NCBI GenBank assembly: GCA_028456385.1
Contig: JALNQF010000067.1
Location: 1 to 64,000 of the forward strand
From: Ophiosphaerella korrae
Taxonomy: Eukaryota; Ascomycota; Dothideomycetes; Pleosporales; Phaeosphaeriaceae
Length of the DNA: 64,000 bases
Direction: 5' to 3'
Each line of letters opens with the position of its first letter. Positions within the stretch are counted from its first letter, which is position 1. A model generated the notes under the pieces. The model ran no database searches. It was given only the letters and a program-made list of their open reading frames with translations, and was not told the DNA's origin. Shown here piece by piece: positions 1 to 9,329 of the stretch. The translations under genes and the position numbers were made by a program.

Positions 1-736
1 TTAGTAAGTTGTAAACTTACTAATATATTAGTAAGTTTTGTAATATTAGTAAGTTTGCAATATTAGTAAGTTGTAAACTTACTAATATTAGTACGAAAAT
101 AAGAGATATAAAAGATAACTCCTTTACATCTATATTATATATATAATATAGCTTAATATAATACTTAGTAATTTTTAACTATAGGTAGTTAAAGTATAGC
201 TTGTATTTAGCCTCTAAATTAGCTTAGTAGCGATTGTAATCTATACTAGTTATCTAGCGTAAGATAAGATAGACGTTGTATTAGTTAATAAAGTAAGTAA
301 CCTAGCTCTTGCTTACTAGCTCTTTAGCTATCTCTAACACAAAATTTTGTATTATCTCTTATATAGGTAGTATATGTTACTTTAATAGCCTTTCTATATA
401 TTATATAAGCTCTTTCTCTTTTTATAGGCTAAGTTTTTAACGTGCAGAGGCACTGGCTAGGCGCGACGCCGTAACAGCTTGGTGTCTTCTTGTCAGCGTA
501 GAGCGTACAACACCATACTTGGCAGCAATCTTCGTATACGAAAAAACCTCTCCTAGCTCTCGCAATTCAATTTCCGCTAACGCGTCATCAATTGGGCTCA
601 TATTGGTGGAGTTGTGTAGTATTGAAGTTCGAGGCATTTGATGTTCCCCGCGCATTGAGTGAACACGCGCATTGAGTGCACGGACACGGTAAGCCACACT
701 AGAATATGCCACGCGGGCGCATAAAACACTACACAC
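1..736 (-). mobile_element. Truncated pogo/Fot1-like transposon remnant, mostly RIP-mutated
   Basis: On the minus strand, the open frame from about 626 down to 437 resembles the N-terminal helix-turn-helix (psq/CENP-B type) of fungal pogo-family transposases: the segment IELRELGEVFSYTKIAAKYG is followed by VVRSTLTRRHQ. Downstream on the same strand (430 to 1) the DNA becomes almost pure A/T with many TA dinucleotides. Its conceptual translation still follows the same family (an INR-like block, then a YIIYI-like block where family members have YNMDEKG) but is full of stops. The start of the protein keeps normal base composition while the rest does not. The element runs off the window edge, so its 3' end and inverted repeat are not visible. 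The family call is recalled from protein pattern, not searched. Confidence 0.75.
437..736 (-). pseudogene. N-terminal fragment of pogo-like transposase
   Basis: This is the non-mutated 5' part of the transposase in the edge element. The likely start is the methionine of MPRTSILHNSTN near 636; the longer frame upstream of it has no supporting homology. The HTH segment would bind the element's terminal repeats. The frame is closed by a stop right where the AT-rich block begins. The same protein segment can be traced in degenerate form at about 7,745-7,850 in the nested element, which supports the identification. It is not expected to be functional, because the catalytic DDE domain is destroyed. 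Confidence 0.7.
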
Positions 737-1071
737 TCAAAACTACCCTTCCTGCAAGCTCAATAACACCACGACTTTTGATCAATATTTATACTCGTTT
801 GGTAAAATTAGAAAGAGAAACTTAGTCTTCATTTTGGTCTCAATAAATTAAATTTTCATTGTGATTCTGACAATGGAGTACGCACCTACAAGGAGGATCT
901 TTCTACCGAACTACGTTGTCGGTGGCATTTTTGGTGCCCGCGTGATGCCTTTCACTACCGCAAATAGACTAGCCAGATCGTAGATTATGTTCCAATGCGG
1001 TCATCAATTCCGATCACCCAACCGCACCTCTCTTTGGGGGATTGTCCTTCAGTCTCGCAGTCACCGCTCGT
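737..1071. other. Intergenic spacer, nothing recognised
   Basis: This is about 335 bases between the transposase fragment and the 3' end of the P450 gene. Base composition is mixed. I see no convincing ORF, RNA gene or terminal inverted repeat here, although the missing 5' end of the edge transposon should lie in it. Confidence 0.4.
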
Positions 1072-2741
1072 TCACTTTTCGCTCTCCGATAATGGCTCGA
1101 TGAATATTTTGCAGCCAAGCGGTGCGAGAATTCCGCCCTGGCATGCATTAGCATTGATGACACAGAAAATAGGTAAGCTTCGGGCACTTACTGAAGTTAT
1201 TTTCAACTTGTAATCAGGATCGACGTGCCACTTTGCTCTCCGCACCAACTCAAACAAACACATCTTCATTTCCAACAATGCATATCCTTGCCCAAGGCAT
1301 TTCCTAGAATGACTGTTGAATGCAATGAAGTTGCCCTTCACCGTTTCCTTACGGAACTTGGCCATGATCTCCTCAGGGGTAGCGCCCCATCTCTCAGGAA
1401 TAAATTCACGGGCCGTGGGGCCCCACACATTGGGGTCACTTTGGACCCCGGGCGCATTCCATCCTACCCACGTGCCAGCAGGCAACTCGATCTGGCCCCC
1501 CATCTTAGATGGAACCAATGAGACCCTATTGATCAGCTGTGACACCGGTGGGAACACACGAAGGAGCTCTACCACCACTGCGGTGAGGTATGGAAGCTTA
1601 TTCAACACCTCCTTCGTGGGCTCCGTGACGCCTGTTGCGAGGACCTCTTCTCTTAGCTTGTCTTGAAATTCCTACAACTAGTATTCAGTGCTGATTCACG
1701 AGGCTAAGTGGAGTCTTAGAAGTCATACCTGATATTTTCCGAGCTGCCAGAAGGATGAATTCAATAGCTGCTGGGTATTCTCGTGGGCTGTGAGGAACAC
1801 GATTTTCAAGTTCGCACGAAATTGTTCCTCCGTGAGCCGACCATCCTCAAGAGCTCGCTCCATCATATGAACGACGAGCTCGTCCTGCGGCTCTATTGGC
1901 TGCTTTCTTTCAAGTTTGCGTGGACGGTTTTTGACAAGATCATAGAGAAGATCCTCGAACTCTTTCATGATTGCGAAAGCGCGCCGACGTGAACGGAAAA
2001 GCCAGGGGTATTGGTCGAGAGCCGGGAAGTTGAAATAGAGAGGCTTAAAAATCGTCCGTTTGATGATGGTTTGTAGCACTTCAATGCGCGTACCCCCATT
2101 CTCTAGACACTAATAGATATGAGAAGCAGTAATATGTGCTAATAAGTAGTTCGACTTACCCCAAAATCAATATCTAGAAAACTTTCGCCCATAGCAGCGA
2201 TGGCAAATCTCTGGATGAGCGGATTGACGAGTACCGATTTGTTTGGGTCTTCATTCTGTGTTCTCAGCAATAGATCAACGAACCTCCTTGATTTATCCAG
2301 AATCGGTTGTGAGTCAAAGTTTGTCTTTTGCATCCCAGGCTTCATTATGCTCGTGTATTGTTTCCAAACTTCTCCATGAGAATTGATAATGTTATCTCCA
2401 ACCAGAGCTGCGATGACACTCCAGGGAATTTTTTTCTGGCTGCCTGCCTTCGAGTAGATGTCTTCATGTTTGAACATGTCTGTCAGAAGATCTGGACGGG
2501 TTACAAGAAGATTCCAACGGCCCGCAAACCAGATTTTGACCGCTCCGTATTTCTCAAGTTTTTTGCGAAGCCACCTATCGTATATCTCGTCTTGGCCCAT
2601 GTCGGACCATAGACCAAGCAGACTCACGTATATAGGAACAGAAGGTATTCCTTTCGGTAGGCTATTTGGAATCCGAACATAGCTATAGATCAGGATCGCA
2701 ACGAAGGCAATGACGCCGCCAAAGTAGGTCAAAATAGCCAT
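1072..2741 (-). CDS. Cytochrome P450 monooxygenase (CYP56/DIT2-like)
   Basis: Four exons by hand: 2741-2160, 2109-1729, 1671-1192 and 1137-1072, all phase 0, with introns of 50, 57 and 54 nt. The product is 502 residues, normal for a microsomal P450. An N-terminal membrane anchor (about residues 2-22) is followed by a proline-rich hinge (SLPKGIPSVP). The I-helix shows LTAHENTQQ, where the usual AGxxT is AHENT. The K-helix ExxR pair is less clear, as ELLRVFP. The PERWG motif is present, and the heme loop reads FNSHSRKCLG, with the Cys ligand but His where many P450s have Gly. The last intron is inferred from GTAAGT, a GCTAATG branch site and CAG; without it the C-terminus would not match the family. 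Closest recalled relatives are dityrosine-synthesis-like P450s. The substrate is unknown. It is divergent from the bZIP gene and may belong with it and the FAD monooxygenase in one small cluster. Confidence 0.88.
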
Positions 2742-4187
2742 TGCTTCAATTTAATTGAAGATTATGAGAGTAGGTTGTATTTTAGTGGAAGAATGTCTAC
2801 ATTCAACACCCCAGCGAGTTGTCGATAAACTAAAGCACATATTTGATGCAATATGAGTGACCAACTCACCGTCACTTTCCCCATCTTACTGTTCTCAGCT
2901 AGAGCCTAGTGTAGTGATTGCGACATCGCGGGAAAGACGGCATATATTAGCTTAGTAGCGAATTTGCTTACCTTACCAACACTTATTACAGCTCAGCTGA
3001 CAGCGTATTCTCGCGTTACTCAGCAGTCTCCCGTATGGAGGCCTATTTGTGAGATTTCGATATCGAAGGGGATTCTATAGCTGATGTAGTTCACCAAGGA
3101 TCGAACCCCTCCCTGCATGTCAAGACTGGGACGAAGTGGGGTGTTGGAGCGGACAAATATCGTAACCGGGATGGCTGGGCATGCGTTCGTCACACTAACT
3201 CCCGTTAGTAAAAGTATCCAATAAATGGGCCCGTGTTCTAGGCTGAAGTTTGTAGTTTATATGAGTTCGTTAAGTGGAGCTGATACTTGGACACGTGGGC
3301 GCAGTACTCAATTGTTGAGATCTAGATTAGCTAGCCAAGAGGGCTTACGTGAGACTCGGGTTGGACAATTCGGTGCGACTGCTGCACCAGTATCTTAATT
3401 AATGAGTAGGCTTGGGTGCCTATCGGCTTTCCCTCGGCTGAACAGCCAATCAGAAAGCTTCCGCGTGGATCCTTGTAGTTTCAGTCTAGTCTGTTTCCGA
3501 TTGGCCTCCGTACGTAACCGATGTGCAGACTTCAGGCGTCAGCATCGATGAAGGGCACCTACCCTAGACATAGTGCATGCAAACCGTCAACGTCCATACA
3601 AATTTATCAGCAAATAGGCGGTGGAGCCAACTGGCTGAAGCTTCTACTTGGAAGCTGTTCACCGTTCAAAGCAGCAGCCCTGCTACGTGCATTGAGGCGC
3701 CGGCGCGGCCCGTGCTCGCACGCTTACAAACTTTATTCGCCCCTCTTTGTATCCCCACCGAGGCTGTTGAGATGGCACCACGTCCCTAAGCACCCCGCCT
3801 GCGTATCAGCACGTTCCTATGCACTTACGGCACTTATGCAGCGCTTCCGCTTGCGGCACAGTTGGGCGTGGTCCCCGACTGGGGTGAATGCAATTCCTAC
3901 GGAATAGTAGGCCCTACAGTTGGTTATGTTTTTGCGCACCAATCTTAGCTGGTTGTGAACAAGCCTTAGTGGGTTGCGAGTGAATCCTAGCTGCACGTTT
4001 GAACCAGACTAGTGGGGCTTCAAGTAAGCTTACATTAGTTGCATTGCCTCGTCTAGCAGGACGGCTACTTACTCTCGACCAGAGTCATTTCCACTATAAC
4101 TAATAGACTCATATGCCCTCATTCTGCGAATATGACCAGTAATACAATCAGTATCCCAGTCTGCACCAATTGATTCCTTCCTGTGCC
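2742..4187. other. Long divergent promoter region, P450 / bZIP
   Basis: This 1.45-kb spacer lies between the two divergent start codons. A 128-codon frame at 3,521-3,907 has no recognisable motif and an unlikely composition, so I do not call it a gene. I see no tRNA or repeat pair. It presumably holds the promoters of both neighbours. Confidence 0.45.
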
Positions 4188-5266
4188 ATGTCTTCGGAAC
4201 CTCAGCCTCCGCTCAAGCGTGGCCGCACAGCAGCCACCAAAAGCCGGGGGTTTGAAAGCCCAAGTGAAGAACTATCGCATGTAGCAAACTTGGTGGAGAG
4301 GAGAAGAGTGCAAAACCGAATCTCTCAGAGAAACTACCGTATGTGCAGCTGTATTTGTTCGTGGATTGCATGGGATTCTGATTTTCCGCAGGAAATAAGA
4401 TACGAAACCGACTTGAGAAGCTCGAGGCTTTGGTTGAGACAAACAAAGCCCAGCAGCAGAGTCAATCTCCGGGTGTACCACCTTCGCCTAACCCAGACCT
4501 ACCTTTGGGGTCGATCGATACCAATTCTACCACAACACGAGTCGAAGATCCTACATCACAGAGTAAACCACCTAGGGCTGTTTCGCAGGGCTGTATCTGC
4601 GCATTTGGGGGTTTTGACACAGTATGTTCCTGTGGCTGCATAAATGAGATAGTGCAACCACTATCGGATTCGATGAGTTCGTTTTCGAATTTCATCGAAA
4701 CGGATGACAATGAGTCTCTTTATATCAACCTCCCATCTCCTGAATCACTACATTGTAATACCCCGGCGACCCCGTTTAAGGATGAGCTCGTAAAACTCGA
4801 TACCATGAGCGTAGCTGGTTCACTGTCAGAACAACCATCAAACTCCGCATCGCATAGCAGTGAGAGACTGGACACTTCTCTACTGTCGTTAAACATGCCA
4901 ACCAATCCACCTCTTCAGCCCTACGATCACTTCAACGGACAATTTCCCACACCTATGGGTTATCATGTGGTACCAATGGGTTATATGGCTACCCTAGGCA
5001 AGTTTGCTACCGTCTACTTGGAAATACTCCTACCGAACGCTAATCCCCGATAAGCGCACGTAGATCCGAGAATACAAAATGGGGTCAGTGGACGGCCCTG
5101 GAGCCCGGTGCCAACCACCTATCCGTCCAGTATGCACTCTGCAATGTCTTTAGCACCAATGCAGCATTACATTCTAACCCCGACGCCCGTTATGATGGTT
5201 CCTGTTCACCACCCCATGTCTCCCCAGCAATCGGGTGATTCATCGTCACAGCCTAAGCCCCAATAG
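4188..5266 (+). CDS. bZIP-type transcription factor, putative cluster regulator
   Basis: Exons 4188-4338, 4392-4997 and 5064-5266 give 319 residues. Splicing the first intron (53 nt, GTATGT...CAG) restores a basic region: RRRVQNRISQRNYR continues into NKIRNRLEKLEALVE, which fits the NxxSQRxYR signature of fungal Yap/ToxE-like bZIPs. The leucine heptads after it are short, so the zipper is weak. The rest is rich in Ser, Pro and Thr with a Cys cluster (CSCGC) near residue 110. The second intron appears to be of GC-AG type (GCAAGT donor at 4998, acceptor TAG ending at 5063); splicing it adds a C-terminal segment ending SSSQPKPQ. Without that splice the protein would end about 10 codons after 5,020. 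The start at 4188 is the first ATG. Similar basic regions occur in regulators of host-selective toxin clusters, but no ankyrin repeats are seen. The target is not known. Confidence 0.75.
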
Positions 5267-6005
5267 GCTTTGAAAGGTACTGTCGTTACTCATTTTCATT
5301 TGTTTGAATTTCTTTCAAACGGAAGAGAGAAGTAGAATTGGGGATTTCATATTATGTGGTTGACCCCTAGTACGAGATGTGTAAATAGAACGCTGGCCCT
5401 CACCGTTCAGCGCAACGTCCTCAAATCGAGGCCTTTTAGCGAATCTCATTTTTTGCTGGCTCAAAAAAAAAAAAAAAAAACACTATTTACAGCGTCCCAA
5501 TAGCATTCCTTCAGCAAACACTTTGATGTCCTGCCATTGAGCAATTGGCGTTGGCTCATTTAGATTCGTGGTCTAGTAGCTCCTACCTGCTGTTCGGTCG
5601 GCCTGGAATGTTCGTATTCTGCTCAGCGCTGACCAACACGCTGAAGTAGGGATCTGCACAATGTGTCGCCATTAGGACAAGGCGTAAAAGTTCAAAGCAT
5701 GGCGTGATTAGGCCATCTTATCGATTATTAATGTGCTCATCAGTAGGCACACAGTTCGGGTGCCTAGATCGTATTCTGAAAAGTCACAGTGGGTATTTTT
5801 TGCTGTTTTGAATGCAAGACAATTCTAAAAAAGGAAAGAGACCGAGGGAACCTCCCCATTATAGACTCGCTCTTACCTTCCAGAATATGATCCATGGGAC
5901 GATAGACATTGTTTTCCACACTTTGGCTAGAGAGTCCATCGTCATTGTGCTGAGAACGAATCAGCGTCTAGCACAGATCGAAAATTATGCAAGAACTTAA
6001 CCAAC
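5267..6005. other. Convergent 3' spacer with poly-A tract
   Basis: This lies between the bZIP and FAD-monooxygenase stop codons. It holds an A-tract of about 18 near 5,463-5,480. The small frame at 5,812-6,000 has no support. Nothing else is recognised. Confidence 0.4.
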
Positions 6006-7367
6006 TTACACGAGCGAAGGGGAAAGGTCATCAGGCACCTTTTCCATCATTGTTGACGCGACAAACAGTCCAAAGCCAGGGTTCTTATTCAGCATTTTAA
6101 AAAAATCATCACGCTGCGCTACAACTTTGGGATCTTGTGAGTGAATGCGGAGCTTTCCCTCAATAGTCTGCTTCTGCACTCGTTCAACGACGTCCGTGCG
6201 TCGTAGCGTGGCGTATTTGTCCAAGATTTGCTTCCACTGTGCGTCACCCTCAGCATTGAGGGCTCGTGGTAGGAGCCGAGATAAATAAGCAACATCAACT
6301 AGGCCGGTGGTTAGTCCCAAAGCGGTCAATGGGTTACAAATCTGTTCAAAACTGTTAGGTCTTGCGAAGCCACGCTGCTGGATATGAGCGAACATACGTG
6401 AGCGGCATCTCCACATAAAACAACCCTCCCTGACCGCCATGTCTTCGCTACTCTTTCATGAGCCCAGTATGGGCTGACGGCCACAAGCTCATACTCTAGT
6501 GGTCTTGGTCCTGGTAAAAGTTTTTCCAGTTTTGCCGGCAAGTGCTTCTCGATATCCTCGACGGGGATCTTCGGGTCGATGCCGGTGGCGATGCGCCAGA
6601 GCCCTTCCTTTTCGTTGCTTGCACGGACAATGACCGCCCAATTCTCTCGATCTATGACGTGATTCGCCGCAGGGTAGCCGTGTTTTTCAAAGTCATATTT
6701 TATATTTATTGCAAGAAACCGCCAATCCTCCCATGTGAACCCATCGAAGGGAATATCGAGATAACGGCGGACGGACGATGAGGCACCATCGCAGCCAACA
6801 ACAAATTGAGCAGTAAAGAAGACGGGGCCACTGTCAGCATTTTTCGCTTCCACGGTGATGAAGTCATCCTGTTCCTGAAATCCCTCGAAGCGGGTGTTGT
6901 ACTTGATTTCAAGGTTTTCACATTTCAAAGCGTGCTTTCGGATGATGTTGGCGAGTTTAGGTTGGCCAAGCTGTACACCATAGTCAATCGCACCTTCAGG
7001 TGCGTTGCCAGGAGGAATCTTGGCGAGGACTTTATTGGTCCCACTCGCTGGAGTACGAAAACATAATCCATCCTGATTTTTGTAACCGGCCTCGACGACC
7101 TCTTCTAGTATTCCTAGCTTCTTGAACTCATTCAGCACGATCGGGTAGTACCTGAGAGAGTCAGTACCTCAAATTAGCTTTCGGGAACTTTGTAGATGGC
7201 AGAACATACATCAACGCTCTAGGGCTGGGAACGATGTCTGCCTCTGCTTCTAGCACTAGAGTTTCGATGCCTTGCCGCGCCAGGCTGAGGCCCAGAAAGA
7301 GCCCTACTGGGCCACCCCCAACTAGAATGACATCGTAGATCTTATTCTGTGCTGGGTGGCTTTCCAT
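6006..7367 (-). CDS. FAD-dependent aromatic-ring monooxygenase (PheA/TfdB/UbiH family)
   Basis: Exons 7367-7210, 7151-6398 and 6341-6006 give 415 residues, a normal length for group A flavin monooxygenases. The N-terminal dinucleotide fold shows VGGGPVGLFLGLSLA (GxGxxG) and then VLEAEADIVPSPRAL. The DG motif reads VVGCDGASSSVRRYLDI. The GD motif reads LCGDAAH and, after the second intron, continues as ICNPLTALGLTTGLVD, which contacts FAD. For that intron, the nearer acceptor would create a stop, so the GAACAG acceptor at 6344-6342 is chosen. The C-terminus stops soon after the FAD domain, with no thioredoxin-like domain. Such enzymes hydroxylate phenolic or polyketide substrates using NAD(P)H and O2. 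The gene converges on the bZIP and sits next to the RIP island. The natural substrate cannot be read from sequence. Confidence 0.87.
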
Positions 7368-7661
7368 CTTTTCAATTTTAGTTTAAACCTATCTAAGAGC
7401 TGCTTTTGGGCATGTTGCTTGAGAAGTAAGTATTTTTGTTTGAAGTGTTGAGTAACCTCGCCTAAAACATTAAAACCAACACATACAGCATACAGTCATC
7501 ATATTACTGAGGATGAGATGATTTAAGTTGTAAACTATTCTGTTGCCTACTCAGATAAGCGCTACGGGAGTAATTACGGCTGCTAACCAAAACTCCGTTC
7601 CGTTCCGGCCCTCTTTTGATTCCGCTGCCCAATGCCGAACATTCGCCTATGTGGCTACCTA
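7368..7661. other. Promoter of FAD monooxygenase up to transposon boundary
   Basis: This is about 290 bases from the monooxygenase start to the TA target site of the nested transposon. The 60-codon frame on the minus strand here runs into the transposon's inverted repeat and is spurious. Confidence 0.4.
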
Positions 7662-7704
7662 CCGTGCCCGTCGGTAAGATGAACACCTCGGTAAGATGAA
7701 CACC
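7662..7704 (+). repeat. Left terminal inverted repeat of pogo-like element
   Basis: It consists of 9 bp (CCGTGCCCG) followed by two tandem copies of the 17-mer TCGGTAAGATGAACACC (7671-7687 and 7688-7704). The duplicated 17-mer could be a double transposase-binding site, which is inference. Confidence 0.93.
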
Positions 7705-7744
7705 CCCACCATCAGAACACCAAAAGTAGTCAACTTCAACGCCT

Positions 7745-8880
7745 CATAACTCCACTAATATAGATCTAATTTAAGTAGCAATTAAATATATTAAATCGCG
7801 TAAGCTAGGAGAAAAGTTTTTATATAAGAAAATTGCTAAGATATATAGTGTAAACTAAGTTACACTATCTTAAATGTATAAAGGCTTAATAGCCTTAAAT
7901 ATAGCTACTAGAATTAATAGGATAAAACTTAACCTACAATAGGAGCTAGAGCTTATTTAATATATTAAAGATCTTATAAAGAAAGGCCTACTACCTATAA
8001 AAAAGATAGTATAAAATTTTACTTTAAGTATAGTAAAAGAAGCTATAAGAAAAGGCTAGGTAATACGCTTTATTAATAGAAATAAAGACTATCTTACTCT
8101 TAGTAGACGTTAGGTATAGACTATATATACTACTAAGCTAATTTAGAGATTAAATATAAACTCTACTTTAATCTTCTTTACTAAAAGATAGATTAGTATA
8201 AGATAAAGCCTTAGTATATATATAATATAGATAAAAAGAGCTTTTTAATTCGTATTATAAGTAGAAGTAAGAAGATCTTTAGTAAATAAAAGTAAAAAAG
8301 AAAAAAAGTAAGAAATTTACTTTAAAATAGCTTATAAAAATAGATAACTATTCTAGCTTATATTAGAGTAAATAGAGAAGCTCTACTACCTAGCTTTATC
8401 TACTAAGCTAAATAAGGTAATATTTAATTATCTTAAGTTAAAGATATTAAAGCTAGTAAATATTAACTCTTAGTTACTTTATCTCTTTCTAAATAAACTA
8501 AGAACAAGATAGACTTTATATAGCTTAAATAAGTATTTAATTACTATAGTAAAAAGAGTATATAAAGATCTTATTAACTTTTAATTCGAAATAGCTATAG
8601 ATTTTATTAAGTATTACTATTAAAATAAAATTCTCTTAGTAGTCTTTTTTACTTACTTAACTTATACTCTCTAACTACTTAATAAAGTAATATTTAAACT
8701 TCTTTTATTTACTTACTTATCTAAACTTACTAACTACTTCTACTATAGCTAAGGCCTTATACTAATTACTAAAAGTAACTTCTTTTTTTTATTTTAGCTT
8801 ACTTAGACTATTTTAAAAGCTTTTAAAGTAACTAAAATCTAGCTAAAAGATTTTAAAGTTATTTTTAAAAGATTCTACTT
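7745..8880 (+). pseudogene. Degenerate pogo-like transposase, N-terminal and DDE part
   Basis: Frame-1-like translation with many stops still tracks pogo/Fot1 transposases. There is an HTH-like block near 7,770-7,860, then LELI/YIKDL near 7,950, an INRNKDYLTLS block near 8,070, SFLIRIISRSKKIFSK near 8,240 (in the YNMDEKGF..ISRSKR region of the family), and a late DDE block up to 8,880. Stops arise mostly at CAA/CAG/TGG-type positions, as RIP predicts. The coding sequence is interrupted at 8,880 by the retrotransposon and resumes at 15,907. No function is expected. Confidence 0.75.
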
Positions 8881-9305
8881 TATTATAGGCTGCCTATCGT
8901 TAACTACTAGCGCCTATATAGGGGTTAGTAGATTAAGAGTTAATAGTAAAGATTCTAAGGTAATCTATAATAACTATAAATAGTAGAAGATATTTTACAA
9001 CTATCTTATACTAGCGTTCTATAGTTAAAAGATTAAATTACTAATACTATCTTAATAATACGTATCTTACTAACTATATACTTGTCGTAATCTATAATCT
9101 ATATTTGCTAAGATTAGTAGATTATAGATTGTCTTAATCTATAATCTATTACTACTAAGAATCTATAGATTATAGATTAGCCTAGGTATCCTAGTTATAT
9201 ATAGTTTCTTAATTAAGGTTGTTACTTTACTTGTCTTATACTTTGTTAGTATCTAGATTAGGACTAATTAGTTCTATCTCGATTTCTTCTATTACACCTA
9301 TAATA
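8881..9305 (-). repeat. 3' LTR of Ty3/gypsy element
   Basis: It is 425 bp, same length as the right copy. Its ends read TATTA...TAATA, which are RIP-converted TGTTA...TAACA; the right copy keeps TAACA at its outer end. It is more A/T-converted than the right LTR. Confidence 0.92.
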
Positions 9306-9329
9306 CTATCTCCCCCTCTAGGTAGGTCC

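Noticed and set aside
2946..2962. 16-base match (ATTAGCTTAGTAGCGA) to the RIP-mutated remnant at about 219-234
   Set aside because: Too short and A/T-rich; no flanking similarity or target duplication, so chance or a tiny relic cannot be told apart.
3040..3110. Possible tRNA T-loop-like sequence (reverse complement GGGTTCGATCC)
   Set aside because: No cloverleaf, no D-arm and no acceptor pairing within 80 bases on either strand.
3521..3907. 128-codon plus-strand frame in the P450/bZIP spacer
   Set aside because: No motif, high Arg/Ser/Leu from base composition, overlapping alternative frame of similar length, and no splice continuation.
7504..7686. 60-codon minus-strand frame
   Set aside because: It overlaps the transposon terminal repeat and has no family resemblance.
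8885..9310. Solo repeat or satellite interpretation of the 425-bp sequence seen twice
   Set aside because: Equal length, matching TG/CA ends, 5-bp duplication and polypurine tract prove it is an LTR pair.
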